From Undaria pinnatifida (lineage: Eukaryota; Sar; Phaeophyceae; Laminariales; Alariaceae): DNA of 64,000 nucleotides. This document shows, one piece after another, positions 1 through 12,900 of the stretch; positions within the stretch are counted from its first letter, which is position 1, and every line of letters starts with the position of its first letter. The DNA lies in contig JABAKD010000001.1 of NCBI GenBank assembly GCA_012845835.1, forward strand, positions 19,338,890 through 19,402,889, written 5' to 3'. Made by a program: the position numbers and the translations under genes. Below the pieces are notes generated by a model. That model saw only the letters and a program-made list of their open reading frames with translations, ran no database searches and was not told the origin of the DNA.

Positions 1-260
1 GCAACATTATCTGTTTGTGTACCTATCATAGGCCATGGGGGTTGTTTCACCTGTGTGCGTTTTCAGTTTACTCAAAATCGGCTACTTTTTATGGAAGGAG
101 CTTCAGAAAGCGAACGGTCCACTTCTACTATACATAACATCGTAAACGCACTAAGAACGCTGGGCAATGGAAACTGCGACACAAATATGATACGCCGCCA
201 AATGCAGAAAGGAGACTGGGCAAAAGTAACGTGGGCGGTGCGAAGGAAGCAAGGAAGCAG

Positions 261-289
261 GCAAGCAAGCAAGCAAGCAAGCAAGCAAG
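261..289. repeat. (CAAG)n microsatellite
   Basis: About seven AAGC units in a row. Confidence 0.9.
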
Positions 290-329
290 GACGACGCAAA
301 AACCACGATGGGTTCATTCACCCTTGAGG

Positions 330-675
330 TTACGTGAAGGCTACATGCCTCAAGCCAAGAGAGAGCTGTCGCGTCCCATACTTTCGCTAGGTCCTCCCAC
401 GTAATCTCCTCGTTGTTGAATCCAGACCATTCCACTTCCACCTCAAATCTAGGCCCTTTCTCCGCATTCGGCATATCCACCAACTCTCCTTGCGCGAACG
501 CGTGTTGACAAACCTCTTTAAGCTCGGCGGTGATCACAAGACTGGCATCCGCGTAAAAACACAAGCTCAGCGGTGACCAAACCCGTAGCAACTGTCTCTG
601 TAGACGAATATTGCTACGATACCAATCAGTATCGCAATTATTAGCTTGCGGTGATTTGAAGGTTTTCCTCTTCAT
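330..675 (-). pseudogene. Retrotransposon-like chromodomain fragment
   Basis: An open stretch encodes FEVEVEWSGFNNEEITWEDL followed by AKVWDATALSWLEA. This resembles the chromo-like C-terminus of Ty3/gypsy-type polyproteins (a hydrophobic W.GF..EE.TWE pattern). No integrase or reverse transcriptase is adjacent, so it is read as a relic lying past kinase exon 14. Family assignment is inference. Confidence 0.4.
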
Positions 676-719
676 TCTTGCATCTGAATGCCGCGTTTTG
701 TGGCTCGACGAACTCCCAC

Positions 720-908
720 CTGCAGTCCTTTGCTGACAGACAGCGCCACCGATAACCGCGTGCTCCAGCTAAGCGCGGCCCTTCTATCCGGTTCCCTCAA
801 GTGCCACTCCAAGCTGTTGCCAACAAAGGGGTACACAAGCATGGGCGTAGGGTCTACGCAGATGCCGAGAAGAGGCACCAAATGTTCATGCCGGCACGTC
901 GTCAAGAC
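720..908 (-). CDS. Ankyrin-kinase exon 14 (kinase hinge region)
   Basis: 63 codons, phase 0 at both ends; acceptor cttttgtcag|GTC, donor CTGCAG|gtggga. It encodes VLTTCRHEHLVPLLGICVD, the hinge MLVYPFVGNSLEWHLRE and SWSTRLSVALSVSKGLQ. It ends just before the HRD loop, so at least one more exon is needed beyond the left edge. Confidence 0.87.
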
Positions 909-3900
909 CTGACAAAAAGCGGCAGCCGGTCGGTCGGAAAAAGCAAGGCGCGGGGAACTGGTGTCAGGGAGGGGGTGGGGGCAACCAAAACAAAACAAAA
1001 CAGTACACGTATTTGATAAAATTGTTTCGACTACGGCAGCCGTGAGTTTGATCGATTTAAGGGTCGACACTCATAAGTACACATATTGTAACGAAAACTT
1101 CAGCTGGGTTTTGTAATCCGTTCGGATCTGGTGCCCAGAATTTCACTAGTTCTCATTGGATCCAGACAGCTTGGAATCGACGAAAAACAACAGATAATCC
1201 CGTTCCGTTTCGATCGTTCCAATCGGTGGAAAAAAGGAGAGACATCGGTCCAAAAAAGTTGAGACAAGCCCTGAGGCAATAGCCCATACAGCCAGGAAGG
1301 AAAATCCGTCCAATTCAAGAGCTCGCGAAGGCAGCCGAAACATGTCCCGATCTCACAAACTAAAAAGCTAATAATCTCGCAGTAGGAGAATGTTGACGTG
1401 AGGATCCCGAATCCTTCGTCGGGCCCGGCCAGGCTGGGCCACACCCCCACTGGTGTGTATTGACAGCGCATGACACGAGTACGCGCCTTTTGTTTTCCCG
1501 CGGCCGTTGTGGAAACCAAGGCGTCCCTCAGTACCAAGGCGGTGGTGTGGTATTCATATACACTACAGACTATACCTGGTAGAGAGCAACGTTACCGCCT
1601 TATTAGGGGAAGGCGCCTTACTCACCTTATTCACCTTACTCACCTTACTCACCTTATTCGTTCCTGTTTGAGTGCTACTACCTACCTATTAATAGTAGCG
1701 CCAAGCAATTTTTGGACTACCCAACAACATCAATCAGTAACCTTGTCCGTGCTGATTCTTCATCCTAAAGAGATACAGATTATTATTTTGTGGTCATACA
1801 CTGTGACACACAGTAAACCAAACAGAAGGCGCAATCCATCAAGGCAAAGCAAGGGAAGTGCCAGCGTACAAGGGACGAGAACACAACAAAACAAGCCAGA
1901 CCATAAAAAAAAGAAGAGAAAAAAATAAAACAAAGCAAAACGAAACAAAGCAAACCGAAGGAACACAGGCGACAGGTGTTCTGGAGGATGCGATGAATGT
2001 GATGAATGTGATGCAACAACACCGGAAAGGAAAGGAAAGGCTGCAATTGCCAGAGAACAACATACATACATTCACGTGCTGAAGAGGAACGGATACCTGT
2101 TGCACGGACAAAACAACACCAACAAGATAACTGCTGTTTTACGGACAAAAACAACACGAAGAGGAGGCAGAAGATACCGGCATAAGGCATAATAAGGCAC
2201 CATAAGGCCGGTGGGGAGGGAAATAAGGGAGCAAACAAAAATATAAAAAAGGAGAAAGGACGACAGCAAGTCACTACTGCTGTCGCTTTCGCGCTCCCCC
2301 CATTGCACTCAACGAAATCAAACAAACAAAGCAGAACCACCACTAACTAACTGTAGAGGGTTCAGGGCTATAGTAGTAGCACACCTCCCACTTAATTAAT
2401 TTGAGAACTGGTACCTTGCCACACGATCTACCATTTCGTTTCTGCATTCATCTACAGCTGTAACAGAGGAGCTACTAATAGCTCAATATCTCACCCGAGA
2501 CACACGACTTGGAAGGCATTCCTTCCAATACATTCGTTCGCGCAACCCGACCAGCATTTGTATACGCTACAAGGTACAAGGTATTCGTTATTAATATAGC
2601 ATACTAATACTCATACAACTATCATACTATATAGAGTCTATGGCCATTTCTTACACAGTCCGGTTTTTCAGGCGAAAACGGCCAGTTTCGACTGAAGCCC
2701 AAATCGGGCTTTCTTACACAGTCGAAAAAGGGCTTTTTCGACTGAGTTTTCCGACTGGAGGATCCAGTAAAAAGAACTTGACTTTTTCGACTGGATCCGC
2801 CAGTCGAAAAACTCAGTCGATAAAGTTTTACACCTGTTTTTTGAACCCATCGCATCGCTCATCCCACCACAAAACACACACCCACACGCCCACACACCCG
2901 TACCAGGTACCACACAGCAGTATCATACAACAGCGCTGATGCTTCCTTGGCTATCACTGCTGTTGCTTCTCGCCGCAAGTCGGCGTGGGGCACTCTAGCT
3001 TCGCTCGACAGCAGCATGTATCATACGACGGCAGCAGCGCGCGTTATCGATGCCATTTTGCCAAAAACGGCTACGCCTGCTGTAGCTTTGGCGGCCCTCG
3101 GCTGAGTGCAACGCCACGAACGTAGCTTTAGCGCCTTTCGGCTAAGCCCAACGCCACCAACCCGCTTGGACCAAGGTTCGTCACGCGCGAAGAACGCGTT
3201 GCTCGCGAGGAACGCGCGGAGCATAGAGCTGCCAACCGAGTTTCGAGCGCCATACAGCAGTACTCCCTCACACCAACCGCCTCTAGGAAGAGCACAAAAA
3301 CTATAAAATCGACTCGACTGACGATAAGAAGAACGACCAGAAAAATCCAGTCGGAAAAAAGTCGAGTCGAAAAGGGCCGTTTTCGACTGGCGGAATCCGA
3401 CTGCGTGAGAAATGGCCTAGCCGATAGCTGCACATTTGACGAGGTGTGGCGGTCACATCGGTTACACTATCACCAAAGCTCGGCCGAAAAAGTGCGATCC
3501 CCACCACGGCCACCACGGTACCGCGTGTTGACTCTGCATTACAGTACGATACAGTGGAGTACCCATTGTAAGACCACCCCGTGACAAGCCAACAAAACTG
3601 GTCTTATCTCTACTTTGGTCTTGTCCCTCTATAAGACCGTTATGGCCTTAATCCGAGATAAGACCGATCTTAAATCGGAGGGAAATATCATGCACGTGAT
3701 TGCTTCTGGGCTGTCTATGGGTCAAGTCAGGGTTATTGTACAACATGCACAGGCGTTTTCCCGACTTAGATCGGGTTAAGGGATGAGGGGCAATTTGCTC
3801 TTATCTGTGTTTTTGTAATAAAACTATGGTAATGACGTCAGCCGTGAGTTCGACGAATTTCAGGTCAACACTCATCTTTGCAAGCTGCGTTGTTGGTAAT

Positions 3901-6900
3901 TGTAATATACTATGTAGGTGAGTTTCTTCATTTTTTCATAATGGGAGGGGTCCTATTCCTTTGTTTGAAAAAAAAAATGTTATAAAGATGAAAATACACT
4001 CCACCTGTGAGATCGAATATTTTGTCGAAACTCATCGTTGCAAGCTGTGTGTGATACTCCGATCGCGCGTATTACGGGTTGTGTTTCCTCATGAAGGATA
4101 TAGGTCGGCGACTCCCCTTGGAACTACAACAGTGTAGCTTGTACCAGGGTCAACAGGGTGGTGCTAGTCAGTCTGTGCGCGGAAACTATAAAACCCGTTT
4201 TTGAGGGGGACAAAACATGGCAGCTGTGGGAGGAAATGCACCATTTTATCAAGTGCATCCGTCAAGTCGCATTACCGGTGAGGGGAGGACGGAGTTTTTA
4301 AGGGCGTGGGGGCATCGGTTTGAACAAGAGGGAGCGGGGGGGGCGGGGGGGGGGGGGGGATGGGCGGGGCAACTTAATCTGTGGGTGGAAACTATAAATC
4401 CTTCAAGGAGATAAATCTGACGGTTTTGGAAGGAATGCACCAGTTTATCATGTATGCCCTGTAAGTCGTACATCTAGTGAGGAGAGGGCGGAGTGTTCGA
4501 GGGGGGGGGTGGGGGGGGGAAAGGGTTTTTAACAGCTTTAGGTCGCATAGATGTAGGGGTTTGCTATACGCGTGGTGCTAGGTCTAGGCGATGGTGCGGG
4601 TGGTGGGGAAGGAGGGAGCGTTGGGAGGGGGGGGGGGGGGGGGGGGGGGGGGATTGGAGCAGCGGCATGGATGGCTCTAGAAAGATAATGAGGTGATATC
4701 AACTGCGTGGAAGTGTTTATTACTTTGGCAGAATTCGACGTTAGGTGGGGCGTTTGAGCAAGAGGGAGCAGGGAAAAAAAGGGGGGGGGGGTTGGGGTTT
4801 TTTGGGGGGAACGGTTTTTAACAAGTTAGGTCGCATATATGTAGGGGCTTGCTATACGCGTGGTGCTAGGTCTAGGCGATGGTGCGGGTGGTGGGGGAGG
4901 AGGGGGCGTTGGGGGGGGGGGGTGAATTAAAGCTACGTCATGGATGGCAAGAAAGATAATGACGTGGTATCAATTGCGTACAAGTGTTTATTACTCTGGC
5001 CGATTTCGATTTTAGGTGGGGCATTCGAACAAGAGGGAACGGGAAAAAAAGGGGGGGTGGGAGGGGGGGGGGGGGCGGAAATGAATTGGAGCTACGGCAT
5101 GGATGGCTAGAAATATAATGAGGTAATATCAGCTGGCTAGAAGTGTTTACTCTGGCAGATTTTGATTATAGGTGGGGCGTTTGAACAAGAGGGATCGGGG
5201 GGGCGGGGGGCGGGCGGGACCGTTCACTATGTGCGCGGATACTATAAATCCTTGAAGGGGACAAATCTGACGGTTGTAGCAAGAAGACATCCCTTTATAT
5301 CACCCGCCTGGTATCGCTTATTGTTCTAGCAGATTTGATGTTATACTTGAGTGTAGTATACAACATATTTTTTTTTTTTCTCCACTATAATGGTTGGCGT
5401 TGGTATTTTTACTTTAGGTGGGGAATTGTCACATATCAGCTAGGTCTAACATTATACGAAGTATCTATTTTATATACCCTGGTATTTATTTCTGTAGTTT
5501 CCACTTATGCTGCTCTATCATATGAATGGTGGATGGCTTGCGGACGGATGGCTTGGTCAGGGTTGTTGGTACTTGTGGTTGAGTGCGTAGGTAAGTTTTC
5601 TCTACCTGGGGGTGGTCTTGTTATTTCGTTTTTTTGCACTATAGTGGCGGGTTTTGGTACGACATACATCGGGAGTATCAAGACAGTATTAATAGTAGTG
5701 ATCAAATATGTTATTACTTCCAAGTACTAATCAACATAGGATTCGAGAATTAAAGTTGACAACCATCCTGAAAATAAAAAAGGAACGAGTCTTTGTGACT
5801 CCAACCCACTTTTTACGTCCAAATGATGTACGAGGTGGATGGTGGATGGTCTGTGGGTGGGCGGATTTGTCAGGGTTGTTGATACTTGTGGGTTAATGTA
5901 TAGAATTTTTTTTTCTACCCGAGGGTGGTTGTATTATTTCGTCTTTTGGATTTTTTGTTTTTCTTCGCTCTAGACTAATGGCGGGCTCTGGCACATACAT
6001 GGTACATATTACGAGGAGTACGAACACAGTTAGTAGTAGTTATCCAAAGTGTTACTATTAATATTAATACAGCATCATTTTTGTTCGTGACAAGCCACTT
6101 TTTCTGGTCTCACCTCTAATATGGTCTAAATCAGGATCGTCTTAAAATGGGTACACCACTGTTAGGCCTGCGATTCTGCACTTTTTAGGCCAAAAAATGT
6201 GGTTTTGGACGTTCTTAGTTTGAACAATTTTATCATCACCAAACCACTCAAAACTCAACAAAATGTCAACCATGTCAACCACATTATCAGAAACCCTGAA
6301 TTGTCGGGCGGGATGCTGGTTTACAAAGCAACCCATTCCCAACCCATAAAGTTATCCTAGTCTAATTCCAAGTGGTTTGTACCCATGTCGGGACTGCGGT
6401 GTCAAAATACGTGGTATTCCCTGGTACCCAGGGATTTGATAGACTTTAGCCTTTATCCTCCAGCGGATGGGAAAAAAATAAAGCTTAAGCTCACCACTCT
6501 TCCACGTATTTTCATACCAGGTACACGTCGTGCGTCGATCCAACTCAATTGCATTCGCAATCCAGCGCTAGCTGGCGTGTCCCTCGGCCCCCGCAATCGA
6601 AAATTTTATGGACGTTACAGCATTTTACATACGTCTGGTATATACCTGGTACGAAAGACAACGATAAATTATAGAATACGGTAAGAGCATTACTCTTAAT
6701 ATTACACCTACACCATTTATATATATATATATGTGTATGTATATGTACCTGGTTTACCCCCGCTGCTTCATGCACCAGCAAATGCTGCATATGCAACCGA
6801 TCAACACAGATGCGTGCTCGGGTGCGCGAGGAACTTCGGTGAGTGACAGCGTATCGTTCATCTCCGAATCGAGTGAGGAGGGCTCGGGCTCGGGTCCGAA

Positions 6901-9900
6901 GCTCGAACGCACAGGACTCGGGAACGGGAGTCGGGCTCGAGCGCATATGCATGTGCCGGTGGGGACAAACCCTGGTACCTGATACCTGCTGCTGCTGTAT
7001 AAAATACCAGTACGAAAGAAACATACGAAGCTATGTATAGCGACACAATGTAGACATACCCATCTACAAGGCACGGCCATCGCTCCTTCCACGACCGATG
7101 CTGCCGTGGTCCTCGCAGGGCCAATTCCGCCTGGAGCCTACCGTATTCCGGCGTGATGTTCACAGCTACAGCCGCAAGCCTGAGCAATTGCTCCGACGAC
7201 GCGCTCGCCTCCATTTCGGAAATTGTTTTTGCCCCGTCACGGCTCTTGAAATTCCGCATCGGCTGCTTGTGCGCGACTTTTGTGCCACTCCTGGTCTGTC
7301 CATGCATGCCACGAGCGCCTCGAGGCCGCTGCGTCGCACTCGTCGTGGACAATGCACCCAAGCGCTGCTTGGATGGTGTCCCTCCCCACCCGTCTTCTCC
7401 TCGTAAGCGCTTGATTTTCGTTTCGCGACTGCTTTTCTTGCCAGCGGTCCAAAGGACGCTTCCGCCTTGCGTTTATTTCCACTATTTACGCGATTGTTGA
7501 AGACATACATGGTCCGCAGCCCCAACATGATGAAATAGAGTGGGGTTGCTTTTAATACTTTTAATACATGCCTCTATTAAAATTCCAGTTAACGAAACAC
7601 ATACCCACCCTTTCAACACATTGGGTCTGGAGACGTAGCCAAAATCCCAGTTGAAGATCCATGCGCAATCTCTCGCACCATGCGCTTAAAAAATCAAGAA
7701 TTTTATACACTAACCTCAAGTAATTCTACGGTGGGTGGAAGCGTCGGCTCTTGGCCGGCGATGATTTTTCGTGCTGGTTGTTGTCGCTTTTTTAGGTGGT
7801 CGATGCGCACAGAATCGCAGGCCTAACTGTAGTCAAGTTGTCACTACGAACTCGCGCGGAAGAGTATTTGTCACCGTTGACAATTTTGTGCGCGCTTCTT
7901 GCGGCCACCATAAGCGGTGGCGACAGCCGCCTAATCTGGCTTTACGCCTTCACGGCTGGAAACCCTTTTCGCCAATTTTACTTGAAGTTAGTACAGGGAG
8001 GGATTTGGGGGCTCTAAAGGGGTTACGCGAACTCCACAGGGAGGGAAGGTCTCTTGTGTTCGCCGCGGTGTAATTGTTGTTGTTGATGTTCTAACGTTAA
8101 CTCGCACAATCAATCCCGTGGTCACAGGACAGGCTCCAGTCACTCTGGAGTAGTCTAGAGGAATACCCCGGTGAAAAAAGAAAAAACAAAAAAAAGGTGG
8201 TACACGTACATATCATAGGTGTTACGTTATTCCCTGCTGGTTCAGCAGTTATTCTAAAGCTAGCTGGCCGCGGTTGAATTCGTTTTCGTTTTCGTTTTCG
8301 TTTTCATTTCCATTTCTTGATCCTTGAGCGGATGGAATAGCTTAAGCTCGTCTCACCTGCACCTCCCGGAGGAAGTTGGGCAGCCCTTGCAGCCCGTACC
8401 CGTCGAGCCTCTTCACGGCAATCTCCTCCCCCAGAAATGTGCCCCGGAACACCGGCCCAAAGCCTCCTCTCCCCACGATAGCACTGTCCGGAAAACCCGC
8501 GCAGGCCGCGTCTATCTGTTGGTGACTGCCGCGAGCGAACGGCAGGGTGAACGAGGTGGGAGGGAAGGGGGGGGCGGGCGGGTGGAGGGAGGAAAGGGGG
8601 TGAAGGGTCGGGAGCAGGGACGGGGACGAGGCCGCGCAAAGGGCATGAGAGAACGAAGCCTGCATGCGCACTTGATACGACGAAACACACTGTGGTTACT
8701 TTCTATGTTCCTCTTCCCCATTGAGCCAGCATGTCCGTCTCGTTTCTCATTCAATCTCTCTAATCTTCTCTCGTGATGTTCATGCAACCCGCCCCTCTCC
8801 GACTCTGTTGCGTTCTCCCCCCCTCTCTCGTGGTGTGCCACCCACCCTGCCATTTGCTCTACAGGAGACAACGTCACCGCCATGTGAGAGTCCAAACCAC
8901 TTTTTCTTAGCTTACAGGAGACAAAAGTCCTTGTTACCTGAAAATTCTGGCCATCTCATGCCCGCCTTGCGCCGGAGTCCCCGACATCGTTCCCGACCTC
9001 GCAGGAGCCACCGCCGCCGCAGGCCCAGGCCCCGGACTTGACTCTGCCACTTCCGAGACCGTGCTATCGCCCTCCCCATCCCTCATCGGCGTGCCATCTG
9101 CCTCCACCACCTCGCTCTCGGCGTCTCTAATCGGGGTACCATCAGCCTGTACCTCCTGCACCCCGCCATCGCCATCTTCCGTACCGGTAGCATTCGCGTG
9201 GCGATCTCTTTCCTCTCCCCCTTCCGCAACCACAACATCCGCAGCATCGTCATTTTCGTCCACCGACATGCTCGGGGCCGCTTCCGGGGGGGACAGCGCA
9301 GCGTCTACCGACATGCTTGGCGCAGCCGGCGGGGTCAGCGCCGCCGCTGCCGCATGCCCACGTTGGACACCTTCAGTGCCGCCTACGCTGCTGCCGGCAC
9401 CCGAGCTGCTGCTGCTGTTGTTATCATCAGGAGCGGCGTTGTTTGAGGTGGCGGCGACGTTAGCATTGGCGTTAACGCTGTCGCGACGGTTGGCCGCGTT
9501 AAGGCTGCGCTCTTCCGCGAGGGCGACGCCGATTCTTTCCAGGCGGGCCAGCGCTTGCTCCAGCTCCTGGGGGGATTAATCAAACGCACGGGGGGGGGGG
9601 GTTAGTGCGGGCCGACCGTTTTAGCGGTAGACAGAAACGCGAGCGCGGGGGGTTAGCTGTGCGTGTGCGCGCTTGTGTGTGTGTTTATTTGCGCTAGTTC
9701 GTAGGTCTCGGGAAGGTTGACTTAGCTCGAATTAAGAGTTGGAGCGAGGGGGGTTTAGTACAGGCCACAAGTTGGAGCATGTAGAAGGAAAAACGAGCGC
9801 GGCAAAAAATAAAAAATATATAAACTAGAGCACCACGAGGAGTTCAAAGGCGAGTGCGGGAAGATTCGTACCGTTTTCGTAACTCACCTCCGGGGTCACG

Positions 9901-12900
9901 TAGTGTGTATGGTCTACAGTTGTAGAACGAAATTCGAAAGACTACTCGAAAGATAACGCGGCTTAAACATTGCAGGACAAGGCCTGCGCTTAAAAAAAAA
10001 AGAAGTAATGATGCCAGTTGTGAGTTCGATCGATGTAAGTAAGGGTCGATCCTCATGTTTGCAAGCTGCGTGATATTCCGGTGGCGCGTTCTTATCCTTT
10101 GATGATATACGAATCCCCTGGATTTTGTCAAGGGCGATTTCGGTCCGTAATCAACAATTCTGCGCACTAATACTAAATGGCCACTTCTGACGTCACCAGA
10201 AAGAAGGGATCTCTTTCGACTTGCCTCAAGCGACCACCGATCACCACTTCACACGAGTCGACCGTAGTTGGGGTCCCCCAATAATGCGGTCTGAGTAAGG
10301 GCTAGCAAGGAGGTATCCCGATACAAGGCGGTCAAAATCGCTTCATGCGACTGCATAACCTGCAATGACTAGGGCGGCTTTCCCCTATAAGGCGGTCTGA
10401 GCAAAATAAGGCGGCATGCCGATATAAGGCGGTCAAAATCGCTTGGTACGACTGGGGAATAGCACTCATAATCTGGACTGAATAAGGCGGCTTCCCCCAA
10501 CAAGGCGGTCATGTTGCTCTCTATAGTGTATAGCACACTACTGACTTGCTGGGGGACGGACCCCTACTATACTATACTATACAATACTATACTATAATAT
10601 ACTATACTATAGTATCTTGAAAGCGTAAGGTAGTGACGATTCGATCTACGGTAGCCCCGCCAACTTTTTTTTAACGAAATCGTCAGTTTTGAAACCGGCT
10701 GCCTCCTTAAATATCTCCTGAAATACGGTGCCCTTTAATTTACCACCCTCCCCGACGTCATCATTCGATAAACCTTAATTTGCAAACAAGAACAAAACAT
10801 CAAAATATGAGGGCATGTTTTTATAGCACCCGTCCTCGTGTCCAGCAGCGACGAAATGTTCGTTACACGTTCGTTGATGAAAATCTATGGTTTGTTTTTT
10901 TGGGGGGGGCTATCGTAGCGTAACGTACTCACGTGCGAGCGGTTGTGTAGGAGCCCCTGCTGTCCTTCAGCCTGAAGCCGTACAGCTTCCGTTTCTCGAG
11001 CTTGTGCCTGATCCACACGACCCGATGCAACCAACGACCCAAGAGGGGGGGAGGAAGGGAGGTGAGGTCGGACAAAAAGAGCAGATACAACATACCAGCG
11101 AATTTCGCGGGTCGTACTATTTCTCCCGGGGGGTCGGATCGGGTTAGCTTTGACTCGCCCCGACCCGCTCCGTGAGATTTGAAAGCCTTCTGAGCCTACC
11201 CGACACGTGATATTTTGAGCACAGTCCTACCGGACCCGACTCGACCCGAGAGTTTTTGAAAACCTCCTTATCCGACCCATGGGCCAGGTCAAGCGTAACC
11301 CCGTAGCAGCCCTGAAAAACACGAGGTATACCCTACATGATAGCCCATGCGCCCGTTGCAAGGTCAAGGACGGCACCTCGAATTCGTCACGCATACCATT
11401 CGTGCAAACCGTATCACGTCACAGCACATACCATCATATACGAAAGGTATCACATCACAATCCATAACATTACACATCACACCCCACCATTATACCATAA
11501 TAATAAGAGCGTAAACGCTGAATGAACCCTCTGCGCAACATGATGAAGGAAGGCATCTACCGAGGGGGGGAGAAGGGGAGACACTCGTGTCCACGGGTTA
11601 TCGAGGAGGTCGCCGAGGGCAAACTTAAAACCTCTCACGGGTTGAGCTGGGAGAGCACAAAAAACGATAGAAATACTGGTTAAGACCGGTGACAATGGAA
11701 GGCCAAAAGTTTGAAATTAACGAAGATCCTAGTCAAACTTTGCCTGAACGGTCGGTCGCCTATGGACCCAATTTAGTCGATTTTTTTTTTGAAAAATTCC
11801 AGAATTCCGGAAAAAAAAAAAATCTCGAGGCGATCTTGGCCAACATCGGGCTGAGAAGTCCTCAAAGCAGATGTTGGATTAGACGCGGCGCAATTTCGTG
11901 TTCTCCACACACTTCGTTCGACGAAATCAACGACAGCGTCGTGAACTCTAAACGTGGCGAGTTCGTTGGGGGCTCCGACCCCCCCTAGGTGTACAGCGCT
12001 CACTCCACGGCCGGTGATTTGTGGCGGGCGCCGATCAGGCTTCTGTTAGAAACACATTTGGTTGTTGGTGTGTGGAAAACTGAGACAAAAACTCTATCAT
12101 CTCCCAACGGGCGAAAAACAGAATTTGAGAGCATGTGATGCAAGATCACAAGACAACACAAGCAACTTCTCACGCCCTTAGCCTCGTCACCTACACTCAT
12201 GTGGCCTCGTCCGGAACGAAGAGGAATGACCATGGGTTGTCTCTATCTCGAGATGGAAGGTCAATCGTGTTTGGTGGACAGAGTTGATCAAGGCTTGATG
12301 AAAAATAGACAATTTGACCTGTTGGATCTATCACCCAAAAAAAGAGCCAGAAAAAAACATTTCAGTCATATTTTCCCCATAGCGACGGTACCCGGAATCT
12401 TTCAGCAAATAACCACCAAAAAAAGTTTGCAAACTTTTTGGCCAAACTATCGGCTTTCCATTGGCTTCGTCATAGGTCTAACACCCCACATAACACACCG
12501 AGGTCGTGGCACAACTTTCCGAGCCAATTTCCCCCCAAACTAAGGACGCACACATATCGAAAATGGCGATTTCGACGAGTGCTACGATGGAGGTGTTGAG
12601 GTATACTTCCTCTGTCCACAAGTTAGGGTACCTAAAATTGTATGGGCCCTTAACGATGCCCGATCTGCTTTTCAACGTTTTTGTTGATTTTTTTGACGTT
12701 TTTTGCGTTAAATCCATTTTTTTTTTGAAGCTCGTGCTTGAACCATGCGGCCGAACGGTCGCAATAAAACCAGTCGACCCAAAAATGGCCGTATTTCGTC
12801 CCTTTCCCAGGGAAGAAAGTGGGGGAAAAGTGCTGGAAAAAAAATAAAAAAATAATAAATAACTTCCCTCGTCATCGCTGGGACTTGCTGACAGAAAGTC

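Noticed and set aside
5335-5730. 131-codon hydrophobic open frame
   Set aside because: AT-rich, aromatic-rich, overlaps the end of the G-rich element and a tandem duplication. No family features and no start context.
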